DNA from: a virus
Strand: one strand, 5' to 3'
Virus record (IMG/VR): IMGVR_UViG_3300032331_000291
Span: 1 to 26,153 of that record
DNA length: 26,153 bases
The position numbers and the translations under genes are program-made. How positions within the stretch are numbered: the stretch's first letter is position 1; every line of letters starts with the position of its first letter. Below are positions 18,305 through 26,153 of the stretch, in pieces. The notes under the pieces were generated by a model that was given only the letters and a program-made list of their open reading frames with translations, made no database searches and had not been told where the DNA came from.

Positions 18305-21300
18305 GTGATAGAGAAGCCGCACAAAAAGCATATCAAGATATGCAGAAGTCGAAGAATCCTTCTGCCTTTGATACTATGGGTGCATTTAACAATTATTATG
18401 CTGGATGGAATGTTGACTCATCTAAATCTTTAGCGCTAGATATGGGAAGATATGTTCCTGCAACAAATAGAGCAGAGGCTACTGCCCAATTTAATCAATC
18501 TAAAACTCCAGTTGCAGATGATGGTAAAAGTTTCTGGCAAAGAGCATTTACTGGAATAGAAAAAGCCTATAACTTTACGACTCAAACAGTATCTTTTGGT
18601 TTAACATTGCCTGAAAAAAATAACCCTATGTGGAAAGATGAATTTTCACTAGATAAGGTTAAAGAAGCCTGGGATAAATCTAGAAATATATCTGCTGGTC
18701 GTTCTATTATGAGAACTACTGTAGGTAGACCCTTAGATGAACTAGAAGGAATCTTTAGTGGCATAGCAAAGACTGTAAGTTTTGGTAAACTATCTGGTGC
18801 TGATAAATTCTTACAAGACCACGTACTGTTTGCTGCAAACGACTTTGATATATTTAACAAACAAGAAGCCGAGAATGCTTTTCGTGAACAAAATGTTGGA
18901 CGGTTCACCTCATTTGGTACAGATGTAGTATCTAGATTTGTTCTTGACCCTACCATTATTGGTGGTAAACTTGTTAAGGGATATAAGGCTTTAAACTATA
19001 CTGTTAAAGGCGTTAAAGAGTTAAATGCTATTCTTGCTGGGGAAAAGGCTGGAGTAAGAGCCAATAAAGTAAAAGCAACCTTTAATGAGTTCATTCAAAA
19101 AACAGATGGTATGGATGCCATTGAATTATTTAGAGTTAAGGCTATTAGAGAATCTGCTAACCCTGCATCTTTTGCAGATATACTTGCAGATGCAAATAAA
19201 ATTGAAGACATTGCACTTCGCCATACAGCCAAGGCAGATATAATTAAGATGGCAATGGGTGACGCTGATGCTGCGACTAGATTACTAGCAACTAACCGTA
19301 ACCTTGCTGTAAAAATTGGTAACTTACAGGACGAAGTTACTGGTGCTAAGTATCTAGGTGCTGGATTAGACAAGGCAAGTGGACAACTTACATTTGATTT
19401 AGTTAATAAAGGAACTGATTTAGAAAAAGCCACAGAAAATATACTTTTATATGAAGATGAATTGGCTGAATTAACTCAGAAATTAAATGCCGAGGCTATC
19501 CTAGATCCTACAAGAATACCACAATTTGATAAAGTGTCTGGTATTCGCAATGCTATTTCAGGAAGTCAAAAGTTTATTGACCTTCGTGCAGGTGCTGCAG
19601 GTGCTCCAGTTCGTGTTCTAACTGGATTTTTCTATAAGCGCCCTAGAGGTTGGATTGATTTTACAGACAATCAATCAGTTCAGACTGTAGATAATCTACT
19701 AAGTCGTGTACGCGGTGTAGCCGATAAGCAAGAAAAGTCTTATTTAGTAGAAATTAACTCTTTAAAGAATAAACTTAACACACAAACTCTTGCGCCAACA
19801 GAAGTAAAATTGCTTAAGACTAAGATTAACGGTCTTGAAGATGACTTAAAGAAGGCTTCATTTACGATTGAACGTAAGAATGTTTTGTTTAATGAATATG
19901 CTGCTGCTACAAATGCTGCAGAACGTGCAAATGCTTTTCAGAAAATTGAACAAGAACTGTTTAATACAGTTTCTAAACAATTTGGATTTGATGAAAGCGA
20001 TATTCGCCAGGCTTGGTCTTTATTTTCAGGTGGTCGTGCTAAGGCACACAACATTATTCGTGAAAGAGCATACACTGGCGCTACAAAAACTCTTCCAGAT
20101 GGACGAGTTGTACCAGTAGGTTCTAAAGCAACACCTATTCTTGGATCAGAAGACTTAAAATATATTATTCCTCTGCCATTAAATGAAACTCAACTAGTAA
20201 AACAGTTGCCAGTTCTTGATATTGACACAATGTACAATGCTTTAACCCGCTTAACTAGAGCACGTCGCTCAGATGCTGCTGGCGTCTACTATAAAAGCAA
20301 GGCTGGAGCAACAGATCTTGTAGATGGTTTAGATTCATTAATTAAATTTGAGGTTCTTGCTCGCATTGGTTACCCTGTACGTAACGTATCAGAGGGAATT
20401 ATGCGTATTCTTACTACAACTGGTCCTATGGCTATTGTTGCTGGTCTAAAAGAATCTAGTCGTAAATTAATTGCAAATAGATTCTCTGGTGCATCACTAG
20501 ATGATATTTATCGCTGGTCTGATGATGTGAAACTACAAACATATCGTGATGAACTAGATGCTATGCGTGATATTGCCGATGATCCTGACTTAATTGCTTC
20601 TCAAATTAAAGAGATTGATGGTATGTTAGATGGAACCATCAAAGTACAGGACAAGTTTGGATTAGGTCTACGTGAAGTAGATGGCATAACATATGAAGAT
20701 GCTTTAGGTGCAACACCTGAGCGTGCTGAATTTATTAAGAATAGATTTATTTCTGAATCTGCAAAGATTGTCGATGCTCATTTGTCAAGCAGTAGAAATA
20801 AATTAAACAATGTATTTGAAACTACTGGTGACTTTGTAGTTGTTAAAGGTGATGATCCCAACTGGGCTCAGGCTTATGAAAGAGTAGTAAATCGTCAAGT
20901 TCGTAACTCTAAGATTACGCAGATTCTTTTACAGAACAAACCAAGAGAACAAGTTATTGATGAGGCTGAATACTTCTTATTACAGACCAAAGAAGGCCGA
21001 GATATACTAAAGGTTCTTGGTATGGGTAGAGATGCTCGTTCAATTGTTGAGGCTAATATGGATAACATTGATGAGTTATTTCCAGCCTTTGCAACTGGAT
21101 TAAAAGAAATTGCTAAGACTCGTAAGATTACATCAGATGATATTATAAAGGCATTCGGTACAGATACACTAAATTATCCAGCAGTCAATGCTGCTCAGGT
21201 TGGTGCTGCTAATGGATCTCATCCAGCCGTAAGAATGCTATCATCTATTAGAGATAAGTTTTATAAAAACTTTGGAGAAATTCCAGAATCTAGTCTTGTT

Positions 21301-22956
21301 CGTCACCCATTGTTTGTTGATTTATATCGCAAACGTATGGATTCAACAATTAGAAATGCTATTGATACCTACCCTGGCGATGCAATACCACCAGAATATA
21401 TCCGTAAATTAGAATCTAATGCACGTCAATGGGCTAGAGCAGAACTGCGTCGCTCTCTTTATGATACATCTGAGCGAGTAGATGCTGCCTATACAATGCG
21501 TTATGCCTTTCCATTCTTTGGTGCATTTACGGATGTGGCTGAAAAGTGGAGTCGTATTGTAGTAAATGACCCATCAGTATTTGGTAAACTACAAACTGTG
21601 TATAATTCTCCAAACCGTGCAGGTATTACTGAAGAGCGTGATGGTAAGACATACATCAATGTTCCTGGTGAGTGGGTAAAACGTGGTTCATTTGGCTTAG
21701 TAGATAGACCAATAGCCATACCTAAAACAAGTCTTGACCTTTTATTCCAAGGTAACTCTTGGTGGAATCCAGGCGCTGGATGGTTCGTTCAAATTGGTGC
21801 ATCTCAACTAATTAATTTTATACCCGATTTAGAGCGTAATAAGTTGCTTAAGACTATATTACCTTATGGTCCAACTGGTACAAGTCCAGCAGAGTTTACT
21901 AAAGATTTACTTATTCAAAACCAAGCATTGCGTAAAGCGTGGGCTAGATTTGATGAGAATGATCCTACTCGTCGCAACCTTACAGTTCTTATTGCAATGG
22001 AAGAAAACCAAAAGTATGATAATGGTTTACGTTCATCTCCTCCAACAGCAAAAGAAATTGATAATAAGGCTAAGAATATTCTTGCATTAGAGATAGCAGC
22101 AAGAGCAGTTCTTCCATTTGCTACAAACTTACGCTCTCCTTATCAATTCTATATTGATGAATGGCAGAGAATGCGAGAAGAGAATCCACAAAATGCATCA
22201 GAAAAATTCTATGATACATATGGAGAAGATTACTTCTTGTTTACCACTAGTTTATCAAAGAATAATACTGGTATTGCAGCAACTGTAGATGCAGAGAAAC
22301 GCTCTAGAGAATTATCTGATATAATTGCAAAGAGTCCAGAGTATGGATGGTTTGTAGTAGGAGATGTCAATGCTGGTGAGTTCTCACCTAGTGTATATCA
22401 GAGCCAAAGAAATACTCCAGTTGCCCCTGGTAGCACAAAGAAGTTTCGAGAGTCTCAAGATCCTTATGATGCAGTAGCCGCTACCCAAGCAGAAAAAGGC
22501 TGGATTGTTTACAATAGAGGCATTGACATTATAGAGTCAGAACGTATTGCAAGGGGCTTAACTAGTCTAAATAGTTCCAATGCTCAAGACTTAAAAGAAC
22601 GTAAGCAACAATTTATTGCTGATCTTGAGGCAGAAAATCCTGAATGGGCTAAGGTTCGTGGAAAAATTGACACTAATAAAATTGTTAATTTTCTAAGATT
22701 TTCTCAAGAACTAACATTAGATCCTAGAACTAAAGATAGATCTGATATCAAAGCAGTTGCTGACTATATTGATGGAAGAGAATATCTTCGTCAAATTCTT
22801 GCTACTAGAAGCAGTAAGTCAATTGATGCTAAAGATAATATGGATTTAAAAGAAATGTGGGATACATTTACTAGTTCATTGTTAGATGAATACATTTCTT
22901 TCAGTAGAGTATATACAAGAATTCTTGAAAAAGACGATCTTACGAAGGGCTTATAA
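18301..22956 (+). CDS. Giant virion protein (1551 residues), possible internal or ejected protein
   Basis: Longest gene of the window; ATG overlaps the previous stop. N-terminal 130 residues contain Trp/Phe-rich amphipathic stretches (FWQRAFTGIEKAYNF). Residues 360-400 and 480-530 are likely coiled coils. About 690-725 (EVLARIGYPVRNVSEG, then a GPMAIVAGLKES stretch) is apolar. At about 1060-1180 there is a conserved-looking block, MRYAFPFFGAFTDVAEKWSR, NVPGEWVKRGSFG and SWWNPGAGWFVQIGASQ. The C-terminal third is charged and helical. I recognise no enzyme motif. Length, helical content and position between portal and scaffold suggest a large internal virion protein delivered with the DNA or a minor head protein. 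Function not assignable by eye. Confidence 0.6.
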   Translation: MSDREAAQKAYQDMQKSKNPSAFDTMGAFNNYYAGWNVDSSKSLALDMGRYVPATNRAEATAQFNQSKTPVADDGKSFWQRAFTGIEKAYNFTTQTVSFGLTLPEKNNPMWKDEFSLDKVKEAWDKSRNISAGRSIMRTTVGRPLDELEGIFSGIAKTVSFGKLSGADKFLQDHVLFAANDFDIFNKQEAENAFREQNVGRFTSFGTDVVSRFVLDPTIIGGKLVKGYKALNYTVKGVKELNAILAGEKAGVRANKVKATFNEFIQKTDGMDAIELFRVKAIRESANPASFADILADANKIEDIALRHTAKADIIKMAMGDADAATRLLATNRNLAVKIGNLQDEVTGAKYLGAGLDKASGQLTFDLVNKGTDLEKATENILLYEDELAELTQKLNAEAILDPTRIPQFDKVSGIRNAISGSQKFIDLRAGAAGAPVRVLTGFFYKRPRGWIDFTDNQSVQTVDNLLSRVRGVADKQEKSYLVEINSLKNKLNTQTLAPTEVKLLKTKINGLEDDLKKASFTIERKNVLFNEYAAATNAAERANAFQKIEQELFNTVSKQFGFDESDIRQAWSLFSGGRAKAHNIIRERAYTGATKTLPDGRVVPVGSKATPILGSEDLKYIIPLPLNETQLVKQLPVLDIDTMYNALTRLTRARRSDAAGVYYKSKAGATDLVDGLDSLIKFEVLARIGYPVRNVSEGIMRILTTTGPMAIVAGLKESSRKLIANRFSGASLDDIYRWSDDVKLQTYRDELDAMRDIADDPDLIASQIKEIDGMLDGTIKVQDKFGLGLREVDGITYEDALGATPERAEFIKNRFISESAKIVDAHLSSSRNKLNNVFETTGDFVVVKGDDPNWAQAYERVVNRQVRNSKITQILLQNKPREQVIDEAEYFLLQTKEGRDILKVLGMGRDARSIVEANMDNIDELFPAFATGLKEIAKTRKITSDDIIKAFGTDTLNYPAVNAAQVGAANGSHPAVRMLSSIRDKFYKNFGEIPESSLVRHPLFVDLYRKRMDSTIRNAIDTYPGDAIPPEYIRKLESNARQWARAELRRSLYDTSERVDAAYTMRYAFPFFGAFTDVAEKWSRIVVNDPSVFGKLQTVYNSPNRAGITEERDGKTYINVPGEWVKRGSFGLVDRPIAIPKTSLDLLFQGNSWWNPGAGWFVQIGASQLINFIPDLERNKLLKTILPYGPTGTSPAEFTKDLLIQNQALRKAWARFDENDPTRRNLTVLIAMEENQKYDNGLRSSPPTAKEIDNKAKNILALEIAARAVLPFATNLRSPYQFYIDEWQRMREENPQNASEKFYDTYGEDYFLFTTSLSKNNTGIAATVDAEKRSRELSDIIAKSPEYGWFVVGDVNAGEFSPSVYQSQRNTPVAPGSTKKFRESQDPYDAVAATQAEKGWIVYNRGIDIIESERIARGLTSLNSSNAQDLKERKQQFIADLEAENPEWAKVRGKIDTNKIVNFLRFSQELTLDPRTKDRSDIKAVADYIDGREYLRQILATRSSKSIDAKDNMDLKEMWDTFTSSLLDEYISFSRVYTRILEKDDLTKGL

Positions 22957-23669
22957 TGAGTAGTGCTTTAGATAAACTAAAATCTGGAAGTTTAAGTGGC
23001 GGTACTAGCACTGCTGGAAAAGTATATGTGGGTCCTGGTGCCAAAAAAACTATCAAGATGAAAAAGACTGGCGTAGAACTTGAAGTAGAATCTGACAATT
23101 TGACTATTTATGAGGCAAAGAAAAGATATCTTGATGATCCTAGTATTGAAACAGGATGGCTGAATACTCTTAAGAAAAATGGATATGGTGATGTAAGTCC
23201 AGCAAAGGGAAAAGCCTTATATGATTTTTCTGTTGATGAGGCTGCTAAATGGTACCAACAATCTGGCGGTAGCAAGAAGATAACACCTGAACAATACTTA
23301 CAATGGTATGCTAAAGATGAAGGCGTTTCTGGTTCTGGACAACCTACAGTAAGCGTTCAAAAGTACCTATTTCAACCTGAAGAAATTCAATCATTAATAG
23401 ATGACACTTTAAAAACATCACTTAATCGTAAGGCTACCGATAGCGAAACAAAAGAATTTTATACTGCTATTCAAAAGATGATTGATGAGGGTACTGTTAC
23501 CACTACTAAAAAAGTGGGTGGAAAAACTATATCTGAAACAAAGCCTGGATATTCTAAAGAAAAAGCACAGGCACTTATTACAGAAAAACTTAAGACAGAT
23601 TCACCTCAAGACTTTCAAGAAAAACAAAGTTTAGATTTTGGTGACTTCCTTGCAAAGTTGAAGGGCTAA
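22956..23669 (+). CDS. Hypothetical structural-module protein A
   Basis: 237 residues; start coupled to the giant gene (TAATG). N-terminus is Gly/Ser-rich, followed by KKTIKMKKTGVELEVESDNLTIYEAKKRYLDD and several short helices; many Lys and Gln residues. The second half (QKYLFQPEEIQSLIDDTLKTSLNRKATDSETKEFYTAIQKMIDEG) is helical and resembles segments of the giant gene's C-terminal part in composition. No family recognised. It is one of three consecutive genes of similar style between the giant protein and the scaffold-like gene. Confidence 0.5.
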   Translation: MSSALDKLKSGSLSGGTSTAGKVYVGPGAKKTIKMKKTGVELEVESDNLTIYEAKKRYLDDPSIETGWLNTLKKNGYGDVSPAKGKALYDFSVDEAAKWYQQSGGSKKITPEQYLQWYAKDEGVSGSGQPTVSVQKYLFQPEEIQSLIDDTLKTSLNRKATDSETKEFYTAIQKMIDEGTVTTTKKVGGKTISETKPGYSKEKAQALITEKLKTDSPQDFQEKQSLDFGDFLAKLKG

Positions 23670-23670
23670 T

Positions 23671-24504
23671 ATGGCAGACTCAGCAACAACAGCATATGGT
23701 ATTACTTCTGATCTAATCAAAGCATTCCCTGAACTGCAAAGAATCTATGATTTATATGTAGCAGGAGATCTGACACAGGCTGAACTAGAGTACTATAATA
23801 CTGGATACTACAAAGGTCTTACCGTTACATCTAAAAATAGGGCTGCTCAAAAGGCATCTCAACCTGGTGTATATACCCAGGGATTAGAGGTATATAAGGT
23901 AGAACAACGTAGACGCCTTATTGCTAAAGGTATTAATCTAGATGAAACAACATTTAATTCAGTAATTCAGGACGCATATGATAAAGGTCTTGATGATGCT
24001 CAGATAGATTTACAAGCATTAAGTAAGTTTAAAGGAACTTTAGGCGGAGATACCTTAAGTAAGGTACAATCACTTGAAGAATACGCTGATACTTTCGGTA
24101 TGAGTTATACTAAAACTACTCTAGATTCCTGGTCACAGGGTATATTTTCAGGAACCAATACCTTAGCAGATATTCAAGAAAAGATTCGCAGAGATTCGGC
24201 TAGTGCATATCCTGTATTTGCAGATGATATTAATAAAGGAACTAGTGTTGATGCACTTGCATCTGCCTATAAGTCTTCTATGGCAAACATATTAGAGATT
24301 GATGCAGACACTATATCTTATACTGACCCTACATTCCGTAAGGCATTACAATATATAGGAGCAGATGGTAAGCCAGCAATTAAACCTATCTGGCAATTTG
24401 AAGCAGAATTACGTCAAGATCCTCGTTGGGATTTAACGGATAATGCTAGGGCTACTGCTGATTCATTATCACTTAAAGTCCTTAAAGATTTGGGAGTAGC
24501 ATAA
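23671..24504 (+). CDS. Hypothetical structural-module protein B
   Basis: 277 residues, ATG one base after the previous stop. Almost entirely helical: LIKAFPELQRIYDLYVAGDLTQAELEYYNTGYY near the N-terminus, EYADTFGMSYTKTTLDSWSQGIFSGTNTLADIQEKIRRDSASAYP in the middle, and WQFEAELRQDPRWDLTDNARATADSLSLKVL at the end. The repeated helix-turn units with acidic turn residues recall helical virion-packed proteins. No catalytic motif or cysteines. Function unknown; context says virion. Confidence 0.5.
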   Translation: MADSATTAYGITSDLIKAFPELQRIYDLYVAGDLTQAELEYYNTGYYKGLTVTSKNRAAQKASQPGVYTQGLEVYKVEQRRRLIAKGINLDETTFNSVIQDAYDKGLDDAQIDLQALSKFKGTLGGDTLSKVQSLEEYADTFGMSYTKTTLDSWSQGIFSGTNTLADIQEKIRRDSASAYPVFADDINKGTSVDALASAYKSSMANILEIDADTISYTDPTFRKALQYIGADGKPAIKPIWQFEAELRQDPRWDLTDNARATADSLSLKVLKDLGVA

Positions 24505-25829
24505 TGGCTAGACCAGTAGATCCAGAAACGGCTAGACAAGACGCTATAGACTTAGCAGCAGCACAAGCAATTACTGCTCCTAAACCATATGACCCAACAG
24601 CATTATTATCTGCTGGAAGTGGCGCAGCCGCTGCAGAAGCAGCAAGACAAAGCGTACTTGCACAAGGTGGAAGTGCTGCTGGAGCAGCGTCATCAGCACG
24701 ATATACTGGACAAGCATTTGATTATTTTAAAGCGCAAGCAGATGCAGCAGCAGCGGCAGAAGCCGCAGCGGCAGCAGCAAAAGCAAAGGCTGCACAAGAT
24801 GCCCTTGCAAAAGCACAAGCAGATGCATTAGCGGCAGCAAATGCCAATAATGCAAGAGCATTGGCGGGAGCACAAGCAGCACTAGCAGCAGCACAAGCAG
24901 CAGCAAATGCAGCGGTAAGTGCAGCAACTGTAGCAGCAACAACTGCAGCACAAAATACTGCAGCGGAAAAAGCAGCCGCCGCCGCAGCAGAAGCAGAGAA
25001 AGTTGCAGCACAACGCGAGTCTATTGGTAAGATTGTATCAGACAGATTTGCTCAATATGGATTAGAATCACTTGGAGTTAAGGTCTTAGAACTTGCTCGC
25101 AAAGGTTATACTGAATCTACAATTACTTTAGAATTACAAAATACAGATGAATATAAAACTAGATTTGCGGCTAATGCCGAAAGAGTTAAGAAGGGCTTAA
25201 CAGTCCTCAGTCCAGCAGAATATTTGAGTGTAGAAGATGCTTATCGTCAAACATTACGTGCATATGGTTTAACTCAATTTGATAACGATGCATATGTTCG
25301 TCAGTTTATATCTAATGATATATCACCATCTGAGTTATCTACTCGTGTAGTTACAGCAGTTCAGAGAGTTCAGAATGCTGATCCAATTATTGCTAGAACA
25401 TTACGCGATTACTATGGAATTGGTGATGTTGATATGGTTGCTTATGTTCTTGATCCTAATCAGAAACTGCCTCAAATTCAACGTCAAGTTGCGGCAGCAG
25501 AAATTGGTGCAGCAGCAAGAGTTCAAGGACTTGAGGCTGGTGTATCTGTATCAGAACAACTTGCATCACAAGGTATTACTCAGGCAGAAGCACAAAAAGG
25601 ATATGCAACTATTGCAGATATTCTACCTACCTCAGAAAAATTAAGTTCTATTTATGGAACTCAACTTCCTGGATATGGACAAGCAGAAGCAGAGCAAGAA
25701 GTATTTAATACTTTAGCGTCTGCACAACGTAAACGTAAAGCACTTTCTGAAAGAGAAATAGGAGCGTTCTCTGGTAAATCAGGAACATCTAGAGCATCTC
25801 TTTCATCTAAACCTAGCGGACAAATATAG
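24504..25829 (+). CDS. Ala-rich coiled-coil structural-module protein C
   Basis: 441 residues; ATG overlaps the previous stop. Residues 55-172 are mostly Ala, Lys, Gln and Glu in long helical runs, encoded by repeated GCA codons, probably an extended single helix or coiled coil. The C-terminal half is normal in composition (YLSVEDAYRQTLRAYGLTQFDNDAYVRQFISNDISPSEL; VQNADPIIARTLRDYYGIGDVDMVAYVLDP) and has the helical-turn style of protein B, so B and C may be distant relatives. The tail is Ser/Lys-rich. It may be a scaffold-associated, internal or minor structural protein; no known family recognised. Confidence 0.5.
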   Translation: MARPVDPETARQDAIDLAAAQAITAPKPYDPTALLSAGSGAAAAEAARQSVLAQGGSAAGAASSARYTGQAFDYFKAQADAAAAAEAAAAAAKAKAAQDALAKAQADALAAANANNARALAGAQAALAAAQAAANAAVSAATVAATTAAQNTAAEKAAAAAAEAEKVAAQRESIGKIVSDRFAQYGLESLGVKVLELARKGYTESTITLELQNTDEYKTRFAANAERVKKGLTVLSPAEYLSVEDAYRQTLRAYGLTQFDNDAYVRQFISNDISPSELSTRVVTAVQRVQNADPIIARTLRDYYGIGDVDMVAYVLDPNQKLPQIQRQVAAAEIGAAARVQGLEAGVSVSEQLASQGITQAEAQKGYATIADILPTSEKLSSIYGTQLPGYGQAEAEQEVFNTLASAQRKRKALSEREIGAFSGKSGTSRASLSSKPSGQI

Positions 25830-25834
25830 AATCC

Positions 25835-25948
25835 TGACGCGGATCCATCGGCCCTCGCGCAGTGTATAAGACCGATAGCAAGATCCAGCCTAGTTCCCCG
25901 ACTAGAATCTGAGGCTTGCGACTACAACGAATAGAAGGGTGGGTTGCT
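25835..25948 (+). promoter_or_regulatory. GC-rich folded leader before the scaffold-like gene
   Basis: About 58% G+C over 25835-25924 by hand count, well above its surroundings. GGATC (25841-25845) pairs with GATCC (25882-25886) and ATCGG (25847-25851) with CCGAT (25872-25876), forming one interrupted stem. A second stem has AGCCT (25887-25891) with AGGCT (25912-25916) and an inner AGT/ACT around TCCCCG. It ends just before AGGGTGGG, the ribosome site of the next gene. A cis-acting RNA controlling scaffold/capsid output is the simplest reading. Confidence 0.5.
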
Positions 25949-26153
25949 ATGAGCAACAACTACTGGGATGAAGACGAAGACGACCTGGATACCGACAACG
26001 GTGTGCAATTAGAAGGAAGCGATTTACTTAAAAAATTGCGGAAGGCTAAGCGCAACGATGAGAAACGTATTAAGGAACTCACTGAGCAACTTGAGGGATT
26101 ATCCAAGGTGCAGCGTGAGCGTACAGTTAAAGAAGTCCTAGAAAAGAAGGGCG
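25949..26153 (+). CDS. Scaffold-like protein, N-terminal part
   Basis: Starts at ATG 25949 with AGGGTGGG about 9 bases upstream and runs off the window; 68 codons are visible. The N-terminus is strongly acidic (WDEDEDDLDTD), followed by a charged heptad-like helix (LLKKLRKAKRNDEKRIKELTEQLEGLSKVQRERTVKEVLEKKG). Acidic start plus coiled coil, placed where the scaffold precedes the major capsid gene, suggests a capsid assembly scaffold. The call depends on position and composition, not on a sequence motif. Confidence 0.55.
   Translation, partial: MSNNYWDEDEDDLDTDNGVQLEGSDLLKKLRKAKRNDEKRIKELTEQLEGLSKVQRERTVKEVLEKKG

Noticed and set aside
24727-25011. Leucine-rich ORF on the minus strand
   Set aside because: It is the complement of the GCA-repeat tract of the Ala-rich gene and has no ribosome site; a shadow frame.

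Overview
The window is a stretch of a tailed double-stranded DNA phage genome whose host is very probably an actinobacterium. The host call rests on a phage WhiB-family iron-sulfur regulator (8731-9135), a protein family confined to actinobacteria and their phages, and on an amidoligase/glutamine amidotransferase pair and a secreted transglycosylase-like protein of a kind common in actinobacteriophages. The base composition is clearly AT-rich, which fits a low-GC aquatic actinobacterium better than Mycobacterium or Streptomyces; that last step is inference. No integrase, transposase, CRISPR array or complete tRNA gene is visible.

Layout. (1) 1-514: end of the lysis module, with the C-terminal part of a CHAP/NlpC-like endolysin and a small holin-like membrane protein, closed by a strong hairpin terminator at 561-600. 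(2) 602-1192, leftward: one class I methyltransferase. (3) 1339-7263, rightward: a tightly packed replication and nucleotide operon that starts from what looks like a leaderless promoter. It holds a Cas4/AddB-like nuclease split into two ORFs by a nested 78-codon ORF, a zinc-ribbon protein, a RecA-fold DnaB-like ATPase, a Holliday-junction-resolvase-like nuclease, a primase on two overlapping ORFs (zinc finger and TOPRIM), small proteins, an Nmad1/DUF1599-like protein, a metallophosphoesterase and a sigma-70-like factor. (4) 7268-12772, leftward: an accessory operon of many small, often cysteine-paired proteins (FmdB-like, other zinc ribbons, WhiB), a membrane-anchored transglycosylase-like protein, a class II glutamine amidotransferase and an amidoligase with an N-terminal zinc-ribbon array. 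(5) 12793-13634: a regulatory and possibly replicative region without genes. (6) 13635-26153, rightward: the virion module, with terminase, portal, an HslV/proteasome-like Ntn hydrolase in the protease position, a 1551-residue virion protein, three further structural proteins and the start of a scaffold-like protein.

Regulation. The leftward operon is preceded by tandem, almost identical sigma-70 promoters (TTGACT, 17-bp spacer, TATAAT-like), and the same promoter type recurs inside the operon at 12352-12380 and 9689-9717. Two of them carry a dyad at exactly the same distance upstream. The first gene of the operon has a leader with a 26-bp long-range stem. The rightward late module lacks a recognisable -35 box, so the phage sigma-like factor and WhiB protein are plausible late activators.

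Items most worth a second look: the split iron-staple nuclease (1339-2340), the structured leader RNA (12793-12897), the 50-nt tRNA-like element without an anticodon arm (12398-12447), the promoter family with phase-locked dyads, the amidoligase/amidotransferase cassette, the iteron and DnaA-box region before the terminase, and the GC-rich folded leader before the scaffold-like gene (25835-25948). All functional calls come from reading motifs by eye; no database search was run.
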